This document shows, piece by piece, positions 53,517 through 61,576 of a DNA stretch of 64,000 bases (its first letter is position 1; every line of letters starts with the position of its first letter). A model generated the notes under the pieces. It was not told the origin of the DNA. It did no database searches and was given only the letters and a program-made list of their open reading frames with translations. This DNA is from SB11 sp965222995 (lineage in GTDB: Bacteria > Bacteroidota > Bacteroidia > UBA8524). The position numbers and the translations under genes are program-made. The stretch covers positions 806,001-870,000 of the forward strand of contig OZ244977.1 of assembly GCA_965222995.1 (NCBI GenBank). The letters are read 5' to 3'.

Positions 53517-53603
53517 GTCCTTCAATAAGTTCAAGACAAAGGTAGTTTTGTATTCTTCGTTATGTTTAATATAGTTTAAACCCAATAACTCAATAACGAA
53601 TAA

Positions 53604-53903
53604 CTACTTACCAAATAGATTACCTAAGCCCGGTAATAGTTGGCTACTTAATGCCTGCATTTCTGCTTCCGACACTTTGTCGGCATTTTCCATAGCTCGG
53701 TTTATAGCTACAGCCAATATGTCTTGTAGTTGTTCTTTATCGGTAAGTAAAGCATCATCAATAATAATATCTTGTACTCTTCGGTTACCGTTAGCTATTA
53801 CTTTTACTGCGCTGTTCTCAGCTTCGCCCATTACGGTAACGGTTTCTAAACGTTGTTTTATTTCTTCAGCTTTTTGTTTTGCTTCTGCCAGTTTTCCAAA
53901 CAT
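53604..53903 (-). CDS. YbaB/EbfC-family nucleoid-associated protein
   Basis: 99 residues from ATG 53903, which matches family length; a GTG at 53942 in frame is less likely. 'MFGKLAEAKQKAEEIKQRLE' is the helical dimer arm and 'AVKVIANGNRRVQDIIIDDA' the conserved beta core. Members are small dimeric DNA-binding proteins with tweezer-like arms, often near dnaX/recR elsewhere. It is divergent from the rhomboid gene with only about 60 bases between. Confidence 0.9.
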   Translation of the reverse strand: MFGKLAEAKQKAEEIKQRLETVTVMGEAENSAVKVIANGNRRVQDIIIDDALLTDKEQLQDILAVAINRAMENADKVSEAEMQALSSQLLPGLGNLFGK

Positions 53904-53962
53904 AATCGTGAGTTTTATTGCAAATTTACACCTTAGCGGCACTTTAGCATGGTTTTAGTAAA

Positions 53963-54694
53963 TTGTATGAAAGTATTGTGAAAGAAGAATTCAATAAAAT
54001 AAAAGACAGTTTTTTCATCTCGTTCTTATTTGTTGCTGTAATGGTGGCTATACTAAGTTTTGAAAACCTGTTTAACCTTGATTTTGGTGTTTATGGAGTA
54101 TACCCCAGAACATTATCGGGCATGAAGGGCATTTTTCTATCGCCTTTTATACATGGAGATGCAACTCACCTGTTCAATAACTCTATACCGCTATTAGTAC
54201 TGGGAACGCTGCTATTTTATTTTTACAGGAAAATAAGCTGGGAGGTTTCTACTATTATATGGTTGGCTTCAGGATTATGGTTGTGGATTATCGGCAGACC
54301 TTCATACCATATTGGTGCCAGTAGCTTTGTATATGGTTTAGCAGCCTTTTTATTTTTTAGCGGGCTAATTCGCCGCAATGCCAGCTTGCTCACTATATCA
54401 CTATTGGTAGTGTTTTTATATGGAAGTTTAATTTGGGGTATTTTTCCTATTGAAGAACATATTTCTTGGGAAGGGCACCTGGCTGGTGCAATTGCAGGCA
54501 CAGTTACAGCATGGTTTTATCGTCAACATGGAGCTTCTGTGAAATCTAAAGAAATTGTTTTGGAAGAACCGGATGACAGCGACCCTTACTGGTTGGTTGA
54601 TAAAGATGGGGATACTGTTGAGCAAGCTCCTCGCAAACCTATTAAAATTTACAGGTACTACTTCCGCAAGAACGATGAGGGAGATACTATCTAG
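53963..54694 (+). CDS. Rhomboid-family intramembrane serine protease
   Basis: 243 residues, about six membrane helices. Catalytic dyad Ser120 in 'HIGASSFVYGL' (GxSx) and His172 in 'WEGHLAGAIAG'. 'HGDATHLFNNSIPLLVLGTL' supplies the conserved His69/Asn pair of the oxyanion region. It cleaves membrane proteins within the bilayer; the substrate is unknown. The start is TTG 53963 (GTG 53978 possible). The C-terminal cytosolic tail is acidic. It overlaps the convergent thioredoxin-like gene by 8 bases. Confidence 0.9.
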   Translation: MYESIVKEEFNKIKDSFFISFLFVAVMVAILSFENLFNLDFGVYGVYPRTLSGMKGIFLSPFIHGDATHLFNNSIPLLVLGTLLFYFYRKISWEVSTIIWLASGLWLWIIGRPSYHIGASSFVYGLAAFLFFSGLIRRNASLLTISLLVVFLYGSLIWGIFPIEEHISWEGHLAGAIAGTVTAWFYRQHGASVKSKEIVLEEPDDSDPYWLVDKDGDTVEQAPRKPIKIYRYYFRKNDEGDTI

Positions 54695-55193
54695 CTAAAA
54701 TAGCGGCTAAATCAGCTTCAATACTTTCGTTTACAGTTTCAACCACACGTCCTATTTCTTTGTTGTTTTTAAGTACTATAAATGTGGGTACGTACTCAAT
54801 TTTATACTCTTTTTCTATGCCTTCTCCGCTTTCTTTTTTCATATCTACCAATACTATTTTTATTTTGGGTGGGTTGGGTAAGGCATCTATGGTTTTATAG
54901 AATTTGGGTAACAAGTTTTTTGTATCACCGCACCAAGTTCCTCCAAATACTAATAGTTCGTGTTCGCTTGTGAAACTTTTTTCTAACAAAGCCAGCTTTT
55001 CGGTATTGGGTGTATACTCGCTATACCCACCTGCATACCACGGGCAAATAGCAGTATCGTTTAGTATTTCTCTGGTATATGTGCCTTTAGGGTTTTTATC
55101 TTTTTTTACTTTAAACATTTTGCAGGAAATTATAGTTAGTAGGGATAGAAATGTAATGTATACAAATATTGTTCGTTGTATTTTAATACTCAT
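54687..55193 (-). CDS. Thioredoxin-like lipoprotein with a single active-site Cys
   Basis: 168 residues. A lipoprotein signal with Cys24 ('LLTIISC') is followed by a thioredoxin fold in which the usual CxxC is 'GTWCGDTKN', i.e. Cys88-Gly-Asp-Thr91. The cis-Pro loop 'YVPTFIVLKNNKE' is present. A one-Cys thioredoxin fold suggests isomerase, peroxiredoxin-partner or binding functions rather than a simple dithiol oxidoreductase. The 3' end overlaps the rhomboid gene by 8 bases. It is divergent from the J-domain gene. Confidence 0.82.
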   Translation of the reverse strand: MSIKIQRTIFVYITFLSLLTIISCKMFKVKKDKNPKGTYTREILNDTAICPWYAGGYSEYTPNTEKLALLEKSFTSEHELLVFGGTWCGDTKNLLPKFYKTIDALPNPPKIKIVLVDMKKESGEGIEKEYKIEYVPTFIVLKNNKEIGRVVETVNESIEADLAAILAR

Positions 55194-55244
55194 GCGGTAA
55201 CAATAACTTTGAAAACAAAAATACCACTAATCTTATTGTAGGGC

Positions 55245-56144
55245 ATGTCCCAATCGGGAAATTTATATGACATATTAGGATTGAAACGCTATGCGTCTAT
55301 TGATGAGGTGAAAACCAAGTTTAGGCAATTGGCTGTGAAGTATCACCCTGACAAAAACCCTGGAAATAAAGAGGTTGAAGAACTATTTAAGAAAATGGTG
55401 GCTGCCTATAATGTGCTTAGCGATGAAGAGGGAAAACGGAACTACGATTTAAGATTATCAGGCTTTTATACCTACCATAAAGTAGAAACCGAAGAACAGA
55501 AAAAAGCTAAACGACGTGAGCAAGTGAAACGCATGCGGAAACGTATGAAGGAGGAGGAGGAACGGGAAATACAGCAAGTATATGAGGATGCACAACGAAA
55601 AATACCTTATACATGGCGTTATACTATTGTAGTGGTAACTACAATACTTTGTTTGCTAATTATTTTAAACAATTGGTTTTTGTTTGATGCTATAGGCGAA
55701 CGGGAGACATCTTTTTTTAAAATGTTTGGAGCCTATGGTTTAAGTTTGTTTACAGCTGTTTTTTTTCTTAACTCTTTGTTTAAGAAATGGAATGCCAGAG
55801 CTATTAAAAAGCCTTTCGGTTTTGATGTTCGTCACCGTATTGCCACCTTTTTTTTAATATATATTTTTTTGATGTTTACTTTTTCTTTCAACGTGCCTAG
55901 GTACTACAAGCAGTTTCAGCTAAATGCCTTTGGCAAAACAACATCAGGAAGTATTTATTATAATGTGCAAACAGGTTCTTTTTTTCTGTCTTACGAAGTA
56001 GATGAAAAAGAAATAATTAAAGATTTGGGAAGTAGCCCTTTATATATCTCTACCAATTCTGATTTTGAGGTAGAAATACAATATTCCAGCGTAAACCCTT
56101 ATATAGTTAAAGTGAAAAGGTTTAGCAGTTTTTTGGAGTTATAG
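55245..56144 (+). CDS. J-domain membrane protein
   Basis: 299 residues. The N-terminal J-domain (about 5-70) has the 'HPD' motif in 'AVKYHPDKNPGNKEVEE', which stimulates DnaK ATPase. A basic coiled segment (85-120) follows, then three hydrophobic helices at about 130-215 ('TIVVVTTILCLLIILNNWFL', 'YGLSLFTAVFFLNSLF', 'FFLIYIFLMFTFSF'). It probably recruits DnaK to the membrane. TAACTTTG at 55204-55211 matches the -7 consensus, with a TTG 25 bases upstream, slightly too far. Confidence 0.88.
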   Translation: MSQSGNLYDILGLKRYASIDEVKTKFRQLAVKYHPDKNPGNKEVEELFKKMVAAYNVLSDEEGKRNYDLRLSGFYTYHKVETEEQKKAKRREQVKRMRKRMKEEEEREIQQVYEDAQRKIPYTWRYTIVVVTTILCLLIILNNWFLFDAIGERETSFFKMFGAYGLSLFTAVFFLNSLFKKWNARAIKKPFGFDVRHRIATFFLIYIFLMFTFSFNVPRYYKQFQLNAFGKTTSGSIYYNVQTGSFFLSYEVDEKEIIKDLGSSPLYISTNSDFEVEIQYSSVNPYIVKVKRFSSFLEL

Positions 56145-56145
56145 C

Positions 56146-57018
56146 TTAGCTGTGTAGTCTGGCAAATACCCCTAAGGGAAGCTTTACTCCTGATTTTGCA
56201 TTGAGATATAACTCTCCAACCTCATGGTTTTTAAAGCTAGAAAAATGGCTGTTGATTAAGTTTTCAATTATAAGAGCCGAAAATCCTAGCGAATAGGTGT
56301 TAAGTACTAAAAAATTCTCTTTGGTGTCCAGTAGCTGAGAAACATCTCGTAATAAATCGTTAATACTATCTTCAAGCTTCCAACGTTCACCACTAGCACC
56401 AATACCGTAAGCAGGAGGGTCTAAAATAATACCGTTATATTTTCTACCTCGTTTCACTTCCCGTTTCACAAACTTAGCGGCATCTTCAACCGTCCAGCGA
56501 ATGTTATTTAAACGGCTAAGCTCCATATTTTCTCTTGCCCAGCCCACCACTTGCTTCACACTATCTACATGCACTACATCAGCACCTGCAGCTTTTGCAG
56601 CCAATGAAGCTCCGCCGGTGTAAGCAAAAAGGTTGAGTACTTTGGGTTGCTTGGTTCTAAAAGAAGAGATACTATCAATAATAAAATCCCAGTTTTCAGC
56701 CTGTTCAGGGAATATGCCCACATGTTTAAAGGCTGTTAAGGCCAGTTTGAAACGTAATTTGTGTTTTTTGTATTCGTATACCAGTTGCCAGTTATCGTTT
56801 ATTTTCCGTGCTTTTTTCCAATCGCCTTTATGGCTGCTAGTTTGTGCAAAGCGTGCATGAAGCATATTATCCCATTCAGCTTTTGACAACTGCCTGTCCC
56901 AAATGGCTTGTGGCTCAGGGCGTGCTAAAATATAATCGCCAAAACGTTCCAGTTTTTCAAAGTTACCACAGTCAATAAGTTCGTATTGCTGCCAGTTTTG
57001 TGGGGTAATGAGTTTCAA
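56146..57018 (-). CDS. Class I SAM-dependent rRNA methyltransferase (RlmI-like)
   Basis: 290 residues. Markers are SAM motif 'VLNLFAYTGGASLAAKAAGA', 'VHVDSVKQVVGWARENMELS', and 'GIILDPPAYGIGASGERW' (DPPxYG) of the RlmI/RlmK superfamily of m5C/m2G rRNA methyltransferases. The PUA domain of RlmI is not visible. The target base is unknown. It is the last gene of a minus-strand run that starts with lipB. Confidence 0.88.
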   Translation of the reverse strand: MKLITPQNWQQYELIDCGNFEKLERFGDYILARPEPQAIWDRQLSKAEWDNMLHARFAQTSSHKGDWKKARKINDNWQLVYEYKKHKLRFKLALTAFKHVGIFPEQAENWDFIIDSISSFRTKQPKVLNLFAYTGGASLAAKAAGADVVHVDSVKQVVGWARENMELSRLNNIRWTVEDAAKFVKREVKRGRKYNGIILDPPAYGIGASGERWKLEDSINDLLRDVSQLLDTKENFLVLNTYSLGFSALIIENLINSHFSSFKNHEVGELYLNAKSGVKLPLGVFARLHS

Positions 57019-57034
57019 GGTCGGTTACGAAATT

Positions 57035-57766
57035 TCAGGCAAAAGTAATGTTTTCATCACTAAGCAGGGGTAAGCCTCTATACCTGAGCATTAGCTGGGC
57101 CACAGTTATTACATCTTTTTGGCAGTATTCTTTTATGCGTTCTAAATCGTTCAGTTTCCAATAAATATCACCTACCAAGCTGCCGTCAATATCATCTTTT
57201 GGAGTAGGTATATCAAAAATGGTGGCTAAAAGTTCTAATGAAGTGTAGTTTTTGTAATCGCCAAATTTCCACAGTTCCATAGTGTCTAAATGTTGCACTT
57301 CCCATGGTTTTTTGCCCTGATTATTAAGTATAAAGGGAATTTTGATACCGTTTACCAGCATGCGGCGGCACATATAGGGAAAATCGAACTCACGGGCATT
57401 ATGTCCGCATAAAAGGTTGTCTCCTCTGTTAAACTTGGTACTTAATAAGTCGGCAAACTCCTGTAGTAACTCTTTTTCGCTATGATTGATTACTGATTTT
57501 ATGCGAAATGTATATCCACATGCTGCATTGCTATCTGCAACAAAAATCCCGAAAGAAATACAAACTATTTTGCCAAACTCAGCATAAATACCTGCACGCC
57601 CATAAGCATCGGCAGGGGTTGGATTTTCGTTGTTTTTAATAAAGGTTTCGGCTTTCCTTACCCATAGTTCTTTTATTTTTTCATCTAAATCATGAAAATC
57701 GGGCCGCTGTGGTACAGTCTCAATATCAAGTACTAGTATTTTTTCGTAATCAACCCTGTCAAGCAT
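57035..57766 (-). CDS. 3'-5' exonuclease of the DnaQ/PolB-like DEDDy type
   Basis: 243 residues. ExoI 'ILVLDIETVPQRP' supplies Asp and Glu, ExoII 'GHNAREFDFPY' supplies Asp, and ExoIII 'YCQKDVITVAQL' is the Tyr-x3-Asp form. This is the predicted 3'-5' exonuclease family related to the proofreading domain of family B polymerases. It overlaps the upstream membrane protein gene by 1 base, so translation is coupled. Confidence 0.9.
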   Translation of the reverse strand: MLDRVDYEKILVLDIETVPQRPDFHDLDEKIKELWVRKAETFIKNNENPTPADAYGRAGIYAEFGKIVCISFGIFVADSNAACGYTFRIKSVINHSEKELLQEFADLLSTKFNRGDNLLCGHNAREFDFPYMCRRMLVNGIKIPFILNNQGKKPWEVQHLDTMELWKFGDYKNYTSLELLATIFDIPTPKDDIDGSLVGDIYWKLNDLERIKEYCQKDVITVAQLMLRYRGLPLLSDENITFA

Positions 57767-58467
57767 TATTGAAGTATAATTTTTTTGGTAATAGAATTTT
57801 GCAAGCTATCATTTTCATCAAAAATAATATCTTCATCACATCTGAAAGTTACGTAAACTGATGAATCATTTGATGATTCTACTTCAATAGAACTATAATT
57901 TGGGACACTATCGGTTTTGACATACAAACTGAAACTTAACTTACGGTTTAATAACCCTTTTGTGGGTACTAAGTAGTACCGTTTCATGTATCTTCTGCGT
58001 ATAAGGTTTAAGTTTTCATTCTGCTTTTCTATTCTAAACTTTTCGTTGGAGAAAACTACATTACTGGGAGGAAGAGCAAAGTGTAAAACAGGGAAGCTCA
58101 TCAGTAAGCCTACCATAGGCATAATTAGAGTTATAGCAATGAGCAAGAACCATATATACTGCAATATGTATAAATATGTTTTGAGTAGTTTATTTTTAAT
58201 AAACGGTATACCAAAACCTGCTAGTAAGAAACCGGATATTAGAAAACTCCAAAAAACAATAGTGTTGGTATAATGCCCTTTGTAGTACAGTGTGTTGTTT
58301 AGCAAGAAGGAAACTAAGGGAAGCGTAAATACAGGAATAAGAATTATATGAACAGTTTTTAGTGGTTTTAAAAACCATGCAGGGAGTTTAATTTTAAACC
58401 ATAGTGAGTTTAAAATTGAAAATACATAAAGTATAGCAGTACTTATAAACAGAACTAAAGGTAACAT
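57766..58467 (-). CDS. Hypothetical membrane protein
   Basis: 233 residues. Four hydrophobic helices in the first 140 residues ('VLFISTAILYVFSILNSLWF', 'TVHIILIPVFTLPLVSFLL', 'IVFWSFLISGFLLAGFGIPF', 'IWFLLIAITLIMPMVGLLMS') are followed by a beta-rich C-terminal domain with 'SFSLYVKTDSVPNYSSIEVE'. No family is recognised. It shares a 1-base overlap with the exonuclease gene, so a joint role is possible but unproved. Confidence 0.7.
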   Translation of the reverse strand: MLPLVLFISTAILYVFSILNSLWFKIKLPAWFLKPLKTVHIILIPVFTLPLVSFLLNNTLYYKGHYTNTIVFWSFLISGFLLAGFGIPFIKNKLLKTYLYILQYIWFLLIAITLIMPMVGLLMSFPVLHFALPPSNVVFSNEKFRIEKQNENLNLIRRRYMKRYYLVPTKGLLNRKLSFSLYVKTDSVPNYSSIEVESSNDSSVYVTFRCDEDIIFDENDSLQNSITKKIILQ

Positions 58468-58535
58468 AGCTTTAAGTAGTTCTTAACGAAGAACGGCTAA
58501 GGTATAAGTTTTATTTCTATTGAAATGAGTGAGCC

Positions 58536-59276
58536 TTACCAACTACCACCTGCACCACCACCGCCAAAGCTTCCGCCCCCAAATCCACCAAAACCGCCAC
58601 CGCCTCCGCCGCCAAAGCTTCCACCTCCACTAAAACCTCCGCCACCAATAAATCCACCTCCGTAACTGCGTCTTCCATAAGTTCCAAAGCCTCCACCTCT
58701 TCTGCCTCCTGTAAAAATCACTATTATAATAATGAATAGTACTATAAGCCACTTAGGGAAACCTTTTCCTTTTTTTCCTTTCTTTTTTGAGGCTTTATAT
58801 TCTCCGGCAGCAGCTTTTGCTATTGAAACGGCTCCTGCATATAAACCTTGATAGTAATTACCTTGTTTAAAGTTAGGTTTTATCTCATAGTCAATAATCC
58901 TGCCTGCTAAAGCATCAGGTATAGCACCTTCAAGCCCTCTACCTACTTGTATAAACAGTTTTCTATCGTTAATGGCTACATAAATAAGTATACCATTATC
59001 GTTTTCAGCATCACCTATTCCCCAGGTTTCAGCAATATTTACACTACGGTTAAATACATCATCACCGTCTAAATCTTTTTCAATAACAATAGCTATTTGG
59101 TTGCTGGTGCTATCATCATAAGCTACCAGCATCCCCTCAAGCGTTCTTCTTTCAGAATCACTTAAAATATTAGCATAATCATTAACAAGTTTATCTGATT
59201 TTTTAGGTATTTCTTTGCCTGATAATGGTGCAAGGAATACTAGTGATAAAGCAATGAGAAGTAACTTACGCATCAT
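58536..59276 (-). CDS. TPM-domain protein with a Gly-rich tail (YgcG-like)
   Basis: 246 residues from ATG 59276 (59273 and 59297 are also in frame). A signal peptide 'MMRKLLLIALSLVFLAPLSG' is followed by a TPM domain (about 25-155, 'VNDYANILSDSERRTLEGML', 'IGDAENDNGILIYVAINDRK'). After that come one membrane helix 'FPKWLIVLFIIIIVIF' and a Gly/Ser/Phe tail ending 'FGGGGAGGSW'. TPM folds occur in membrane-protein quality control and photosystem repair. It overlaps the preceding TPM gene by about 11 bases, in the conserved LemA-TPM-TPM run. Confidence 0.85.
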   Translation of the reverse strand: MMRKLLLIALSLVFLAPLSGKEIPKKSDKLVNDYANILSDSERRTLEGMLVAYDDSTSNQIAIVIEKDLDGDDVFNRSVNIAETWGIGDAENDNGILIYVAINDRKLFIQVGRGLEGAIPDALAGRIIDYEIKPNFKQGNYYQGLYAGAVSIAKAAAGEYKASKKKGKKGKGFPKWLIVLFIIIIVIFTGGRRGGGFGTYGRRSYGGGFIGGGGFSGGGSFGGGGGGGFGGFGGGSFGGGGAGGSW

Positions 59277-59718
59277 CACCTCCAAACGAAATATCATTAT
59301 CTAGTTCATTTGTATCATCACTTTGGTAAGGGAAGTGAGTTTTTAGCTGCTCTCCCGCCATTTTAATACCTTCACTAAGTCCTTTGGCAATTTCCCCTCT
59401 TTTAAAATATTGAGCCATTAATTCTTTAGTACTATCCCAAAAGTCTTGCCCTACTTTTTCGTGGATACCTTTATCACCCAATATAGCAAACTTGTGGTCT
59501 TCAAATGCCATATAAAAAAGCACACCATTGCGTTGTTTTGTGTGGTATAACTCTAATTTATCAAAAACCTGCAAAGCACGTTGCATAGGCTCGGTTTTGC
59601 AATACGGTTCTATATGTACTTTTACTTCGCCACTGGTTTGTAGCTCAGCCTCTTCAATAGAAGTTATAATTAAGCTTTGTTGCTCTTTGGTAAGTATAGG
59701 TTTCCCATCAAAAAACAT
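59266..59718 (-). CDS. TPM-domain protein, short form
   Basis: 150 residues without signal peptide or membrane helix: the TPM core is 'ILTKEQQSLIITSIEEAELQ', 'TSGEVKVHIEP', 'NGVLFYMAFEDHKFAILGDK' and 'AKGLSEGIKMAGEQL'. It lies between lemA (2 bases away) and the exported TPM protein (overlapping). The trio is widely conserved and is thought to act together at the membrane; the mechanism is not established. Confidence 0.88.
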   Translation of the reverse strand: MFFDGKPILTKEQQSLIITSIEEAELQTSGEVKVHIEPYCKTEPMQRALQVFDKLELYHTKQRNGVLFYMAFEDHKFAILGDKGIHEKVGQDFWDSTKELMAQYFKRGEIAKGLSEGIKMAGEQLKTHFPYQSDDTNELDNDISFGGDDA

Positions 59719-59720
59719 AG

Positions 59721-60326
59721 TTACTCCTTATCTTTTTTAAAATCAATTTTAGGAGCATTTTGTGCACCGGCATCAGCTTCAAAACTTCCTTTTGGGAAGA
59801 AACCGAACATGCTAGCGAAAATATTACCTGGGAACTTACGTATAGCTATATTATAGTTTTGAACTTTTTCATTAAATACATCTCTAGCTCTATTGATACG
59901 GTTTTCTGTACCTTCAAGCTGTACTTGAAAATCTCTAAATCCTTGCGTTGCTGTTAGTTGCGGATAGCGTTCAACAGTAACTAATAACCTGCTTAAAGCC
60001 CCACTTAACTGACTTTGAGCAGCTTGAAATTTCTGAATATTCTCAGGTGTTAAAGCATCGGCACTAATAGTAGTTTGTGTTGCCTTTGCTCTAGCCTCAA
60101 TTACATCTGTTAGGGTTCCTTTTTCAAAATCTGCTGCACCTTCAACAATTGCTTGCAAGTTGGGTATAAGGTCGGCTCTACGTTGATAGCTGCTTTGCAC
60201 ATCAGCCCAAGCTTTTTTTGCTACTTCATCTTTGGTTACAAAGCCATTGTAAGTTCCCTTTACCCAAAAGAAAAGGATACCAATAATGGCAATAATGATA
60301 ATTATAATTACTGTTGAACGTTTCAT
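59721..60326 (-). CDS. LemA-family membrane protein
   Basis: 201 residues. An N-terminal membrane helix ('VIIIIIIAIIGILFFWVKGT') is followed by a long helical LemA domain with 'SSYQRRADLIPNLQAIVEGA', 'LTATQGFRDFQVQLEGTENR' and 'ARDVFNEKVQNYNIAIRKFP'. Its biochemical role is unknown. It heads the LemA-TPM-TPM run, preceded by lipB. Confidence 0.92.
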   Translation of the reverse strand: MKRSTVIIIIIIAIIGILFFWVKGTYNGFVTKDEVAKKAWADVQSSYQRRADLIPNLQAIVEGAADFEKGTLTDVIEARAKATQTTISADALTPENIQKFQAAQSQLSGALSRLLVTVERYPQLTATQGFRDFQVQLEGTENRINRARDVFNEKVQNYNIAIRKFPGNIFASMFGFFPKGSFEADAGAQNAPKIDFKKDKE

Positions 60327-60372
60327 AATATTATTTCTGGTAGTTTAAATTTTAATGCATGCTAATATAAGA

Positions 60373-61116
60373 CTATTGCGGGGCTTGCCCCAAAAACTCT
60401 ATACCAAACTGCTGTGATAACCGATGAGCGAATTTTTTCTTCACTTTTTTTAGGTCAAGCTGTTGGTTTAGTTCCGCTTCCATACTGGTTACTGCCTTAT
60501 CGTCAATACCGCAAGGTACTATATGGTTAAAGTAGTTTAAATCCGTATTTACATTCAATGCAATGCCATGCATGGTTATCCATCGACTGCAACGTATGCC
60601 CATGGCACAAATTTTTCGGGCTTTATCAGGGTTATCTCCATCAATCCAAACTCCCGTTAATCCTTCAACCCGTCCTGCTTCTATACCAAAATCTGCCATG
60701 GTTAGTATTACGGTTTCTTCCAGTTCGCGAAGAAAACGATGGATATCAGTATAGAAATAGGTTTCCAAATCCCATATAGGGTATACTACCATTTGCCCAT
60801 AACCGTGGTAGGTAATATCTCCTCCTCGGTTAATTTTATAGTAGGTAGCATCAATATCTTGTAAGCCTTGTTCATCTACGAGCAAATTTTCGGGTTTACC
60901 GCTTTTGCCTAATGTATATACATGGGGGTGTTCACAAAGTAAAAGGTAATTCTTGGTATTTAATTTCGAATTTCGAATTTCGAATTTCGAATTTTCAATT
61001 TGCTGTTGTCTATACTGAAACTTTAAGTTGACGTTTCGGGCAAATAGTTTTTCTTGGTAGTCCCATGCTTCTTTGTAATCTATAGTACCTAAATCAATTT
61101 TCTCTACTGTAACCAT
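60373..61116 (-). CDS. lipB: Octanoyl-[acyl-carrier-protein]:protein octanoyltransferase
   Basis: 247 residues from ATG 61116; a farther upstream start is possible but gives an atypical N-terminus. Transfers octanoyl from ACP to lipoyl domains such as E2 of pyruvate dehydrogenase. Motifs: 'LLLCEHPHVYTLGKSG', 'NRGGDITYHGYGQMVVYP', active-site Lys168 in 'KICAMGIRC' and Cys202 in 'VPCGIDDKAV'. Residues about 41-52 ('ENSKFEIRNSKL') are encoded by a 7-base tandem repeat and look like an insertion in a variable loop. Probably first gene of the LemA/TPM run. Confidence 0.93.
   Translation of the reverse strand: MVTVEKIDLGTIDYKEAWDYQEKLFARNVNLKFQYRQQQIENSKFEIRNSKLNTKNYLLLCEHPHVYTLGKSGKPENLLVDEQGLQDIDATYYKINRGGDITYHGYGQMVVYPIWDLETYFYTDIHRFLRELEETVILTMADFGIEAGRVEGLTGVWIDGDNPDKARKICAMGIRCSRWITMHGIALNVNTDLNYFNHIVPCGIDDKAVTSMEAELNQQLDLKKVKKKFAHRLSQQFGIEFLGQAPQ
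60962..60996. repeat. Heptanucleotide tandem repeat within lipB
   Basis: Four perfect copies of AATTTCG (60962-60989) are followed by degenerate copies AATTTTC (60990-60996) and AATTTGC. A unit of seven is not a multiple of three, so each gain or loss shifts the lipB frame. Confidence 0.85.
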
Positions 61117-61144
61117 TGCTGCAAAATTAGCTATTTTCGTTGTG

Positions 61145-61516
61145 ATGAGCGATGCACCACATATTGCATTGGGAAAACAGGGCGAAAACCTTGCCACCGA
61201 GTATTTACGCCAAAAAGGCTATGAAATATTGCATAGAAACTGGCGAAACGGCAGAAGTGAAGTAGATATTATAGCCCGTATTGGTAACGATTGGGCTTTT
61301 GTAGAGGTGAAAACCCGCGAAACCGATTACTTTGGCTACCCCGAAGAAGCAGTGAGTAAAGCCAAACAAAAACAATTGCAAAAAGCTGCCGATGCTTATA
61401 TTGAAGAGTTTGAAGTACAAGGTGAGATACGTTTTGATATTGTAGCTATTGTACTTAACGAAAACAAACAAGAGGTGCACCATATAGAAGATGCCTTTTG
61501 GCCAATGGAGATATAG
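61145..61516 (+). CDS. UPF0102 (YraN) endonuclease-like protein
   Basis: 123 residues from ATG 61145 (GTG 61142 precedes it). Restriction-endonuclease-like fold with the catalytic-type residues 'GEVDIIAR'-like 'GRSEVDIIARIG' and 'FVEVKTRETDYFG' (Glu-x-Lys). Its function in vivo is unknown, possibly in DNA uptake or processing. It is divergent from lipB by only 28 bases and followed by EttA. Confidence 0.9.
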   Translation: MSDAPHIALGKQGENLATEYLRQKGYEILHRNWRNGRSEVDIIARIGNDWAFVEVKTRETDYFGYPEEAVSKAKQKQLQKAADAYIEEFEVQGEIRFDIVAIVLNENKQEVHHIEDAFWPMEI

Positions 61517-61576
61517 CCCAACAATCAAAAAACATTCTTACTTTGCAATGCTAAAAACTATTCTACCCGAAACACT

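Noticed and set aside
60962..60996. Tandem repeat as a CRISPR array
   Set aside because: Direct 7-base units without spacers, inside a coding gene.
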